Below, piece by piece: positions 1-6,160 of a stretch of 11,867 bases of DNA. The notes under the pieces are model-generated. The model worked only from the letters and a program-made list of their open reading frames with translations, did no database searches and had not been told where the DNA came from. Each line of letters starts with the position of its first letter. Within the stretch, counting starts at the first letter, position 1. Both the position numbers and the translations under genes were made by a program. The DNA comes from Rhizobacter sp. Lineage in GTDB: Bacteria > Pseudomonadota > Gammaproteobacteria > Burkholderiales > Burkholderiaceae. The stretch is taken from contig JACMKW010000155.1 of assembly GCA_014379885.1 (NCBI GenBank), positions 1 to 11,867 on the forward strand, written 5' to 3'.

Positions 1-73
1 CGCTCGTTCATCGTTGCGCCGACCGCTGTCGCTCTTCTGTCTTGACTTGAATTTCCAGACCACGCTTGGTCGA

Positions 74-1336
74 TCACAGCAACTCGTTGAGCATGTAGAA
101 AGCGTTGTCCTTCACCTTGTGAGCCCAGCCACGGCGCTGCCATGCTTCGAGTTGGATTTCCTCGGCCCGCTTGACGTATTTCTCGAAGATGGCGTCGAGC
201 CGCTCTGCAAGTGCCTTGTCCAAGATCGACAGGCTGATCTCGTCATTGGTCTCGAAGCTGCGGTCGTCGAAGTTGCTTGAACCGATGGCGCACCACACGC
301 CGTCGACCGTCATGATCTTCTGGTGCAGCAGGGTGTGCGGGTACTCGAACAGGCGAACTCCACACTTCAGGAGCTTCTCGAAGTTGCGATGCCCCGCATG
401 TTGAACCATTGGATTGTCCGAGCCGCTGGTGGCAGGCATCAGCACGCGCACGTCTACGCCGCGTCGCACGGCCGCACCAAAGGCATCGATGGCATCTGGC
501 TCGGGGATGAAGTAGGGGTTCTGAATCCAGATGCGCTTGCGTGCCACGCAGATGGCGGTGTGGTGCAGGATCTTCACCGTCGGCGCCGAGTTCTCAGGCT
601 TGGCAAACACCGCGTGAATGAGCACGTCTCCCGCGGGCTCGAGGCGCGGGAACACGTCGTCGCCCAGGAACAGCTCACCCGTTTCACCGGCCCAGTTCTC
701 GCTGAAAGCGCCCTGCAGGCTGTGCACGATCGGCCCGTGCAGGTGCAGGCTGACATCGGAGAAGTGTTTGTGGTCTTCGGCATTCCCGAGCCAACTGTCC
801 ACGATGCAGTGACCACCGACGAAAGCCTCCCGCCCATCGATCACGACAATCTTGCGGTGGTCGCGATCGTTGAGCACGCCGATGTTGTGAAATGAGCGCT
901 TGTGAAAGAACTTCACAACGCAGCCTGCATCGCGCATCTGCCGCGTGACTTCCGCTCCCACACCTTTCGACCCGTTGGCATCAAGTAATACACGCACCTG
1001 GACCTGCGCGCGTGCACGTTCTATCAGTGCGCTGGACAAGCGCCGCCCAAGCTCCCCGTCCTTCCAGAGAAAGGTCTCGAAATGGACAGAGTGACGAGCC
1101 GCTCCAATGCGCGCCAGAAGGACATCAAAGAATGCTCCGTTCTCCAGTACCTCAACCTGGTTGCCCGCGATCGCAGTGCCCAGCGTCAACCCTGAGAGAC
1201 TGGGCATCAATTCGTCAATGGGTGATTCGCACTCGATCCGCAGCGCCGGGTCACGGTGGCGGCGAATTGACCAGATGATCGCGACCTGTACCAAAACCAC
1301 CCCAAGCAGCAAGCCTCCCCATACCCAGCTGGCCAT
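74..1336 (-). CDS. Phospholipase D / cardiolipin synthase-like membrane protein
   Basis: The 420-residue protein has two complete HKD catalytic motifs, H160-x-K162-x4-D167 and H338-x-K340-x4-D345, the second followed by GSSNFD (352-357) as in cardiolipin synthases. Each motif supplies half of one active site, which in this family transfers phosphatidyl groups between phospholipids (cardiolipin synthesis) or hydrolyses phosphodiesters. One hydrophobic segment at residues 4-23 followed by RRHR suggests an inner-membrane anchor with a short N-terminus. Classical ClsA proteins are nearer 480 residues with two membrane segments; ClsB is about this length but lacks an anchor, so the exact subfamily is open. 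The start is supported by GGAGG (complement of 1344-1348) 7 nt before the ATG. It stands alone, divergent from the small gene at 1537. Seen: motifs, anchor and RBS. Inferred: lipid synthase rather than a phosphodiesterase with another substrate. Confidence 0.9.
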   Translation of the reverse strand: MASWVWGGLLLGVVLVQVAIIWSIRRHRDPALRIECESPIDELMPSLSGLTLGTAIAGNQVEVLENGAFFDVLLARIGAARHSVHFETFLWKDGELGRRLSSALIERARAQVQVRVLLDANGSKGVGAEVTRQMRDAGCVVKFFHKRSFHNIGVLNDRDHRKIVVIDGREAFVGGHCIVDSWLGNAEDHKHFSDVSLHLHGPIVHSLQGAFSENWAGETGELFLGDDVFPRLEPAGDVLIHAVFAKPENSAPTVKILHHTAICVARKRIWIQNPYFIPEPDAIDAFGAAVRRGVDVRVLMPATSGSDNPMVQHAGHRNFEKLLKCGVRLFEYPHTLLHQKIMTVDGVWCAIGSSNFDDRSFETNDEISLSILDKALAERLDAIFEKYVKRAEEIQLEAWQRRGWAHKVKDNAFYMLNELL

Positions 1337-1507
1337 TCTTCAACCTCCGTTGTTGTGACTGCAGCCTGTTGCGCACACGCAAGCAGCCATGCAAAAGCAT
1401 GCACCTTATCGCGATTTCGAATGCCACCCGGCAGGACGCAGTCTGAAGCCGCCATCCCCGGCTAGGCCGATAAGCGCTGCCGGTTGGCCTTTTCTCCGCC
1501 CTTCGTG

Positions 1508-1522
1508 CCCCGACCTTCGGGG
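1508..1522 (+). promoter_or_regulatory. Hairpin covering the ribosome-binding site of the 1537 gene
   Basis: CCCCGA (1508-1513) and TCGGGG (1517-1522) form a perfect 6-bp stem with a 3-nt loop. The right arm contains most of the G-run (1519-1524) that is the only Shine-Dalgarno-like sequence before the small gene. If transcribed, the stem could hide the ribosome-binding site. No T-run follows, so a terminator is less likely. Its function is inferred only. Confidence 0.35.
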
Positions 1523-1536
1523 GGATGCTTCATGGC

Positions 1537-1863
1537 ATGAGCTACCACCTCGAAGGCCGCCGCCTGTACATCGCCGATCTCGCGCGCCGCCAGCACGAGA
1601 TGGAATCGGGCCGCGTGACGATGAAACCCCTGACCTACCGAGTGCTGTCCAAGTGCCTGCGCGAGGCTTTGGCCGGGCTGCCCGAGCCAGTCGCGCGGGC
1701 CGGCTTCGCCGAGCTGCCTGCGCATTTGATGCCACTGGTGGCTGAGGTACTCGAGACACGCCACTTCGACCAGCACGCCTGCCTGCTCGGCAGCAGGGCG
1801 GCAGACTGTCGCGAACAGGCAGAAATCATCGTCGACCGCATCAAACGCTCGGCAGCTTGCTGA
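1537..1863 (+). CDS. Small hypothetical protein, 108 aa
   Basis: I do not recognise the family. The product begins MSYHLEGRRLYIADLARR and is mixed basic/acidic and probably soluble, with no signal peptide or membrane segment. It contains probable amphipathic helices (CLREALAGLPEPVARAGFAEL; LMPLVAEVLETR) and three cysteines: one near residue 44, one at about 82 in the middle of the C-terminal half, and one at the very end. It is judged real because third positions are strongly GC-biased over its whole length, it fills the space between two well-supported genes, and no opposite-strand frame is convincing. The ATG at 1537 was chosen because the G-run at 1519-1524 lies 12 nt upstream. An in-frame ATG at 1525 touches the G-run and would leave no spacing; it adds only four residues. 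It is oriented with the peptidase-hydrolase gene, 198 nt upstream of it, but palindromes lie between them. Confidence 0.65.
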   Translation: MSYHLEGRRLYIADLARRQHEMESGRVTMKPLTYRVLSKCLREALAGLPEPVARAGFAELPAHLMPLVAEVLETRHFDQHACLLGSRAADCREQAEIIVDRIKRSAAC

Positions 1864-1881
1864 GGCGAGGCTGAAAAGAGG

Positions 1882-1913
1882 CGGCGCCTGGGCGAGGAAG
1901 GTGCGAGGCGCCG
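1882..1913 (+). terminator. Possible hairpin terminator after the 1537 gene
   Basis: CGGCGCCT (1882-1889) is perfectly complementary to AGGCGCCG (1906-1913) across a 16-nt loop, starting 18 nt after the stop codon of the small gene. There is no U-run after the stem, so if it ends transcription it is not a classical intrinsic terminator. It could instead protect the 3' end of the transcript. Confidence 0.3.
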
Positions 1914-1919
1914 AAATGG

Positions 1920-1973
1920 TTGAGCGGGGCTTCGATACCTCAGCCTGAGCGGACTGAGGCTTTCGTGGCTCAA
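1920..1973. repeat. REP-like imperfect palindrome
   Basis: TTGAGC (1920-1925) pairs with GCTCAA (1968-1973), and inside it CCTCAG (1938-1943) pairs with CTGAGG (1954-1959). The core GGCTTCGATACCTCAGCC-TGAGCGGA resembles the 'CTTCGACAAGCTCAGCCCGAACGG' class of dispersed repeats common between genes in Burkholderiales (recalled from general knowledge). Only one copy is in the window, so repeat status is inference. Confidence 0.4.
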
Positions 1974-2061
1974 GGTGGAAGTGAACCCCCAAGTTTTGCA
2001 GTCTTGACGCGACATGGCGGTGGTTCGACCATGCCGCCTCGTCCAACGATGAGATTGCCGC

Positions 2062-3966
2062 ATGGTCACCCGCAAGAAGGTACCCAAGAAGACGGCCAAG
2101 AAACCCGCCGCATTGTTCATGCGCGTCGCCCGCCCCGACCCGCCTGATTCGCGTGACCGGCCGTTTCGGCCCAACGTAGGTCATCCCCCAGCGGCCACAC
2201 TCTTCCCGGCACAAGGCCTGGCCATCAAGAACCAGGGCGACACCATGGCCTGCACGGGCTTCGGCCTGTCGCTGGTGGTGGAGCACCTGCTGCGCAGCGC
2301 ACGGCGTGAAAGCACGCCCGCCATCTCGCCCTTCATGCTGTATTCCATGGCACGGCGTTACGACGAGTTCCCGGGCTCGGTGCAAGACAAGGGCTCCAGC
2401 ATTCGCGGTGCGCTCAAGGGCTGGTTCAAGCACGGCGCCTGCCGCGAAGAACTGTTTTCTGGCCTGGAGATGCCACCTGCGAGCAAGAAGCTCTCCGACG
2501 ACTGGTGGTTCGACGCGGTGCAACGCCCCCTCGGTGCCTACTACCGCATTGACACGCAATCGATCACCGACATGCACGCCGCGCTCAACGAGGTGGGCAT
2601 CATTTACGCGAGCGCCGGTTGCCACACGGGTTGGGACGTGGGGCTGGAGCAACCGGAGTTGAAGAAGCGCCCCGGCTCTTTCAAGGGCGTGTGGGAGATT
2701 CCGGTGCAAGGCGGCCATGCCGACCACCCGGGGCACGCGTTTGCCATCGTGGGCTACAACGAGCGCGGCTTCCTGATCCAGAACTCATGGGGCACCGTGT
2801 GGGGCTCGCATGGTTACGGCATCCTCACCTACGACGACTGGCTTCGCAACGCGATGGATTGCTGGGTGGCCCAGCTCGGCGTGGTCACGCAGGACCACAC
2901 GGCGATCAGCAAGTCGATCAGCCTGCGCACCGATGCGCAGGGCCGCGTGGCACTGGCGGCGAGCGAGGTGCTGCGCAACCGCGAGATCTCGCCCTTCATC
3001 ATCAACATGGGCAACAACGGCGCGCTCAGCAACTCAGGAGTGTTCCGCACCCAGCCCGATGACGTGCGCGCGCTGGTTGACGTGCACCTGGCCCAGGCGC
3101 GCAAGACCTGGGGGCTGGAAGACGGTGTGGTTGATGTGTGCATCTACGCGCACGGCGGCCTGGTAGGTGAAGCGAGCGCTGCCGAGATCGCTGCGCAGTG
3201 GATCCCGATGCTCTACAACAAGCGTGTGTTCCCGATCTTCCTGATGTGGGAGACCGATTTTTTCTCGGCCTTGCTCAACACCATTGAAGACGCCATCAAG
3301 GGTGTGCCACGCAGCACCGGCTTCGACCTCACCGGTTGGTGGAACCAGCGCCTGGAGCGGCTGCTGTCTCGCCCCGGCACGCGCATCTGGGGCGAGATGA
3401 AGCAGAACGCCGACGCCATGAGTGCCTACAAACCCGGCGTGCCCGACGATGAGCAGGCCGGTGGTGTGCTGCTGTATCGCCACTTCAAGCATGGCGTGGC
3501 CAACAAGAAGATCCGCATGCACTTCGTCGGCCATTCGGCGGGCAGCATCGTGGCGAGCTTCATGATCGACCGGCTGGCGCAAGAAGGCATGGCCTTCGAG
3601 TCGGTGAGCTTTCTCGCGCCTGCGGTCAAGCTGGCCACCTTCGACGAGCGGGTGCGCCCGCACCTGGCGTCGGGCGTGGTCAAGCGCTATCAGCAATTCC
3701 ATCTCACCGACCACGCCGAGCAGGCCGATGGCAGTTGCGGTGCCTACCGCCGCTCGCTGCTGTACCTGGTGAGTGAATCGTTCGAAGGCGGCAGCACGAC
3801 GCCGATTCTGGGCATGGAGAAGTTCTTCAGCGCGTATGCGAAGAAGCTGCTGGACACCACGGTCTATTCGTCGCCGGGGCCGGTGGCTTCGAGCACCTCG
3901 CACGGCGGGTTTGATGATGACCCGGGGACACGCGCCCAGGTGGTGAAGTTCATTCTGGGGACGTGA
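2062..3966 (+). CDS. Papain-like (C1) cysteine peptidase fused to an alpha/beta-hydrolase
   Basis: The 634-residue protein has two parts. Residues about 40-275 are a C1-type cysteine peptidase: oxyanion Gln58 in NQG, nucleophile Cys64 in TMACTGFG, His225 in GHAFAIVGY and Asn241 in QNSWGTVWG, in the order and spacing of papain. There is no inhibitory prodomain. Residues about 355-634 look like a lipase-type alpha/beta-hydrolase: HGG oxyanion loop at 364-366, nucleophile elbow GHSAG at 490-494 (Ser492), a candidate acid at Asp550 or Asp528 and a candidate His614 in STSHGG. There is no signal peptide; the N-terminus is lysine-rich (VTRKKVPKKTAKK), so it is probably cytoplasmic unless specially secreted. 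The ATG at 2062 is the first after an in-frame stop at 2050-2052 and has only a weak RBS; ATG 2119 is an alternative that keeps both domains. Substrate and role are unknown. The peptidase call is strong; the hydrolase call rests on the GHSAG and HGG motifs. Confidence 0.9.
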   Translation: MVTRKKVPKKTAKKPAALFMRVARPDPPDSRDRPFRPNVGHPPAATLFPAQGLAIKNQGDTMACTGFGLSLVVEHLLRSARRESTPAISPFMLYSMARRYDEFPGSVQDKGSSIRGALKGWFKHGACREELFSGLEMPPASKKLSDDWWFDAVQRPLGAYYRIDTQSITDMHAALNEVGIIYASAGCHTGWDVGLEQPELKKRPGSFKGVWEIPVQGGHADHPGHAFAIVGYNERGFLIQNSWGTVWGSHGYGILTYDDWLRNAMDCWVAQLGVVTQDHTAISKSISLRTDAQGRVALAASEVLRNREISPFIINMGNNGALSNSGVFRTQPDDVRALVDVHLAQARKTWGLEDGVVDVCIYAHGGLVGEASAAEIAAQWIPMLYNKRVFPIFLMWETDFFSALLNTIEDAIKGVPRSTGFDLTGWWNQRLERLLSRPGTRIWGEMKQNADAMSAYKPGVPDDEQAGGVLLYRHFKHGVANKKIRMHFVGHSAGSIVASFMIDRLAQEGMAFESVSFLAPAVKLATFDERVRPHLASGVVKRYQQFHLTDHAEQADGSCGAYRRSLLYLVSESFEGGSTTPILGMEKFFSAYAKKLLDTTVYSSPGPVASSTSHGGFDDDPGTRAQVVKFILGT

Positions 3967-3976
3967 GGGCCCCGAG

Positions 3977-4047
3977 GTCATCCCGACGAACGTCGGGATC
4001 CACTGCATCGCATGGCACCAGTGGATCCCGGCGTGCGCCGGGATGAC
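3977..4047. repeat. Long REP-type palindrome between convergent genes, possible bidirectional terminator
   Basis: Left arm 3977-4005 and right arm 4019-4047 are 29 nt each, with 3 mismatches when one is reverse-complemented, separated by a 13-nt loop. Each arm also folds by itself: CCCGACGAACGTCGGG (3982-3997) and CCCGGCGTGCGCCGGG (4027-4042). This nested arrangement is typical of paired REP/BIME-type elements. It begins 11 nt after the peptidase-hydrolase stop codon and ends 7 nt before the stop codon of the convergent DUF2520 gene, so transcripts from both sides could fold it. There is no U-run; RNA protection or Rho-independent pausing are the likely effects. Confidence 0.8.
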
Positions 4048-4053
4048 GAGGTG

Positions 4054-4902
4054 TCAGGCCAGTGCTTGTCTGATCGCTTCGGCCTGGGCCTCGCTAAGCC
4101 TGTCTGTGGATTGCACCAGATCAAGCTGCCGCATCGTCATCTCACGGTAGAGCGCGGCATGCTCAAGGCCTAGTGCATTGAGTGCGACCAGGTGCCGCGC
4201 AATCACCCCCGCATCTCCGCGTGACAAGGGCCCGGCCACTGCCGCCGACAGCCCTTTGCTCGCCGCCGCAGCCAGCGTGCCATGCGCCATCGGCAGCAGC
4301 GCTTGCAGGGCTTGCGCTTCGTCGATGCCGAAGGCGCGCCAGGCGCTCACGGCTTCGTCAAGCATCGACAGCAGGAAGCTCGCCGCGTAGCTGGCGCCAC
4401 CGTGGTACAGCGCGCGTGCTCCGGGTGGCAAGCGCAACGGGTGCATGCCCAGCGTGTTGGCGATCTGCGTCAGCTGCGCCTCCAGCGCCGGAGGGCCTTC
4501 GATGGCCACGCTGCTGCCAGCCAGCAGCTCGACCGCACGCTCAGGGTCGGAAAAAATCTGCAGCGGGTGAAAGCCGCCAATGGCAGCGCCCGCATCGGCA
4601 GCCGGCTGCAACACGCTCACCTCGGTGGCGCCGCTGCAATGCACGACCGACTGCCCGGCACACCATGGCAGTTGTGCTGCAAGCGCCGCGATGGCGTCGT
4701 CGGAGACGGTGAGAAACACCAGATCGGCCTGTGCGGCCGTGCCGGCATCGACCGCCAGGCAGCCCGGCAACTGCGCCGCCAGTTGTTGTGCGCGGGTGGC
4801 AGTGCGGCTCGCCACCATCGCCACCGGTTCGCCACGCCGTTGCAGCGCAGTGGCGAGCGCGCTGCCCAGGCGCCCGGTGCCGATGAAGGCGATGGTGGCC
4901 AC
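4054..4902 (-). CDS. Rossmann-fold and DUF2520 domain protein
   Basis: The 282-residue protein starts ATIAFIGTGRLGSAL, a Rossmann dinucleotide-binding motif G8-x-G10-x-x-G13, followed by a typical strand and SRT (32-34), the pattern seen in NADP-binding relatives of 6-phosphogluconate and F420-dependent dehydrogenases. The C-terminal half has the conserved stretches of DUF2520: GGFHPLQ (109-115), YHGGASYAASF (166-176) and GPLSRGD (224-230). The family is annotated as a putative short-chain oxidoreductase of unknown substrate; the reaction here is unknown. The start codon is GTG (complement of 4900-4902), with no in-frame ATG nearby. The gene lies 8 nt downstream of rdgC on the same strand, so it is probably translated from the rdgC transcript. 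Length matches the family. Confidence 0.88.
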   Translation of the reverse strand: MATIAFIGTGRLGSALATALQRRGEPVAMVASRTATRAQQLAAQLPGCLAVDAGTAAQADLVFLTVSDDAIAALAAQLPWCAGQSVVHCSGATEVSVLQPAADAGAAIGGFHPLQIFSDPERAVELLAGSSVAIEGPPALEAQLTQIANTLGMHPLRLPPGARALYHGGASYAASFLLSMLDEAVSAWRAFGIDEAQALQALLPMAHGTLAAAASKGLSAAVAGPLSRGDAGVIARHLVALNALGLEHAALYREMTMRQLDLVQSTDRLSEAQAEAIRQALA

Positions 4903-4910
4903 GCGCTTGC

Positions 4911-5834
4911 TCAGGCCGCCTGCACCGGCTTGTCGCGCACCAGCTCGCCGCCCAGCGCGTCAAGGAGTTGCGGGAACAACTGGCTCAGCTCGCCGGTGGT
5001 GATGGCCACATCGGTGTCGAAACCGTTGTCGTCCTTGCCAGTGGAACCGGCACCTTCGAGTGCCACGTCAAGCAGCTTGATCTTCTTCACGGCCCCCGCC
5101 TCGGTCAGCACGAAGGAGACGCGGCTGTTCCAGGTCATGGCCAATTGGGTGGGCAGCTTGCCCTGGGCAATGTGCTCGCCGACCTCTTCGATGTCGAGCG
5201 TGTGGCGTGCATAACGCACCAGCGATTTTTCGCTGTCGGGCTGCTTGAGTTCGCACTCGCGGTCGATCGTGAAACCGGCCGGCGCTTCGCGTGTCTTGAG
5301 CCATTCAGCCATCGCGGTGGCGGGCGACAGCTCGGTTTGCAGCAGGGTCAGCGTGATGCCCCCGCCGAGCAGCTCCACCAGCATGCTGACGATGCGATCT
5401 GAGGCTTTCACGCTGCCCGCACCGACGATCACCAGCTTGGCGCGCGGGTCGATCCAGATCAGCGTGGTCGAGCGCTTCGGGAACGCGCGCGGCAGCAGGC
5501 CGTGCACGATGTCTTCCTTCAGCTCCTTGGCCTTCTTGCCTTTGGGTCGGCGGCCGGTGTTGGCCTCGATCTTTTCGAGCTGCTGTTCGAGCTGGGTTTT
5601 CACCACCTGGCTGGGCACGGCCTTGCGTTCGATGCACAGCTTCAAGATGAGCTGGCCGCCCACGCCTTCCATCAGCACGCCGTTCTTTTCACCGCGCGGT
5701 TCGAGCCAACCGGCTGATTCGAGTTGTGAGGCGCCGATGTCGACAAAACGGCCGGCGTCGAGGCGGCTTTCGATCTCGGCACTGGAGGGCGGCTCCCAGG
5801 GGCCGATGCGGTAGAGCAGGGCGTTCTTGAACAT
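4911..5834 (-). CDS. rdgC: Recombination-associated protein RdgC
   Basis: The 307-residue protein matches the RdgC family over its whole length (E. coli protein about 303 aa). It starts MFKNALLYRI, and has ERKAVPSQVVKTQLE (from residue 69), DIVHGLLPRAF ending near 118, the following LIWID (125-129), and near the C-terminus ITTGELSQLFPQLLDALGGE. RdgC forms a ring-shaped dimer that binds double-stranded DNA without sequence preference and limits RecA access; it is nucleoid-associated and cytoplasmic. The start was set at 5834 because family members begin with M-(W)FKN. The frame is open for 26 more codons to 5912, but that extension (proline- and arginine-rich) is unlike any RdgC N-terminus. 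No strong Shine-Dalgarno precedes 5834. It is the first gene of a probable two-gene unit with the DUF2520 gene. Confidence 0.96.
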   Translation of the reverse strand: MFKNALLYRIGPWEPPSSAEIESRLDAGRFVDIGASQLESAGWLEPRGEKNGVLMEGVGGQLILKLCIERKAVPSQVVKTQLEQQLEKIEANTGRRPKGKKAKELKEDIVHGLLPRAFPKRSTTLIWIDPRAKLVIVGAGSVKASDRIVSMLVELLGGGITLTLLQTELSPATAMAEWLKTREAPAGFTIDRECELKQPDSEKSLVRYARHTLDIEEVGEHIAQGKLPTQLAMTWNSRVSFVLTEAGAVKKIKLLDVALEGAGSTGKDDNGFDTDVAITTGELSQLFPQLLDALGGELVRDKPVQAA

Positions 5835-5859
5835 GGGCAAGGTGGGGTTCGGGGGGCGG

Positions 5860-5865
5860 ATTGTA
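5860..5865 (-). promoter_or_regulatory. Possible -10 element for rdgC
   Basis: Read on the minus strand this is TACAAT, one base from the sigma-70 -10 consensus. It lies 25 nt before the rdgC ATG and would give a leader of about 19 nt. No good -35 element sits 16-18 nt upstream, so the call is weak. Confidence 0.3.
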
Positions 5866-5891
5866 GGTGCCCGGACAGGCTTTCGCTGCTC

Positions 5892-5922
5892 GCTTGGACA
5901 TGACGAAGGCATCCGTCCAAGC
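5892..5922. promoter_or_regulatory. Inverted repeat in the rdgC / haem-protein intergenic region
   Basis: GCTTGGAC (5892-5899) and GTCCAAGC (5915-5922) are perfect inverted repeats. An inner ATG/CAT pair (5900-5902 and 5910-5912) extends the stem past a 2-nt bulge. It lies 58 nt upstream of the rdgC start, just upstream of the candidate rdgC -10, and could be an operator or a transcribed hairpin. Confidence 0.4.
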
Positions 5923-6023
5923 CTCCCGCATCAACAGCTTCTTCAGCAGACGGGGCAGGTGCATGCCGACGCGATCGCCATTCAGGGCAACGTGGCCATC
6001 CGAGGGTTTCCCCGCCATCCCCC

Positions 6024-6039
6024 ACCGGTAGATGCCGGT
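6024..6039. promoter_or_regulatory. Palindrome just upstream of the -35 element
   Basis: ACCGG (6024-6028), 6-nt spacer, CCGGT (6035-6039). It abuts and overlaps by one base the TTGACA at 6039-6044. The position suits an activator or repressor site for the downstream secreted operon. A 5-bp arm is short and could be chance in GC-rich DNA. Confidence 0.3.
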
Positions 6040-6067
6040 TGACAAGGGCGCTTGTCGTCTCTATAAA
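6039..6067 (+). promoter_or_regulatory. Near-consensus sigma-70 promoter of the haem-protein / sugar-dehydrogenase unit
   Basis: The -35 TTGACA (6039-6044) is perfect and the -10 TATAAA (6062-6067) has one mismatch, with the optimal 17-nt spacer. The predicted transcription start is near 6074, leaving a leader of about 87 nt to the ATG at 6161. The segment 6060-6120 is clearly A/T-richer than its surroundings, as expected near a start site. A promoter this strong is usually held in check, which fits the palindromes on and around it. Confidence 0.75.
6041..6056. promoter_or_regulatory. Putative operator overlapping the -35 element
   Basis: GACAAG (6041-6046), GGCG, CTTGTC (6051-6056): perfect 6-bp arms about a 4-nt centre. 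The left arm covers four bases of the -35 hexamer and the rest fills the spacer, so a dimeric protein bound here would block RNA polymerase. No regulator gene is visible in the window. The operator role is inferred from position and symmetry. Confidence 0.5.
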
Positions 6068-6092
6068 ACAAACATTCTCAAGCAGCGCAAAA

Positions 6093-6110
6093 ATAGAATA
6101 AACGTTCTAT
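6093..6110. promoter_or_regulatory. Downstream palindrome in the leader
   Basis: ATAGAA (6093-6098), 6-nt spacer, TTCTAT (6105-6110), about 20-35 nt after the predicted transcription start. Related CRTTC words recur at 6071-6075 (CATTC), 6103-6107 (CGTTC) and 6114-6118 (CGTTC). It could be a second binding site or a leader hairpin. Confidence 0.35.
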
Positions 6111-6160
6111 TAGCGTTCCACAAAAGTGGCGCCGGTTTCGGACGTCACAAGGAGACATTG

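Noticed and set aside
1388..1401. CATGC-AAAA-GCATG palindrome upstream of the phospholipase D gene
   Set aside because: A 5-bp arm with no recognisable promoter beside it is too little evidence for a regulatory site.
1462..2736. Minus-strand open frame of 424 codons
   Set aside because: It lies opposite the small gene and the peptidase domain; composition (Ala/Arg/His-rich, no motifs) is typical of antisense frames in GC-rich genes.
3034..4008. Minus-strand open frame of 324 codons beginning MQWIPTFVGMT
   Set aside because: Its start lies in the REP palindrome (WIPTFVGMT-type starts are characteristic of such repeats) and the rest is antisense to the hydrolase domain.
5835..5912. In-frame 26-codon extension of rdgC to an ATG at 5912
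   Set aside because: RdgC proteins begin at M-(W)FKN; the extension is proline/arginine-rich and unlike the family.
5689..6045. Minus-strand open frame of 118 codons upstream of and overlapping rdgC
   Set aside because: Its last 145 nt overlap rdgC in another frame, the sequence there becomes arginine-rich shadow, and I recognise no family. It also runs through the promoter and palindromes.
6032..6160. In-frame 43-codon extension of the haem protein to an ATG at 6032
   Set aside because: It would start upstream of the TTGACA/TATAAA promoter and put 43 residues before a typical signal peptide; the ATG at 6161 has a good AAGGAG site.
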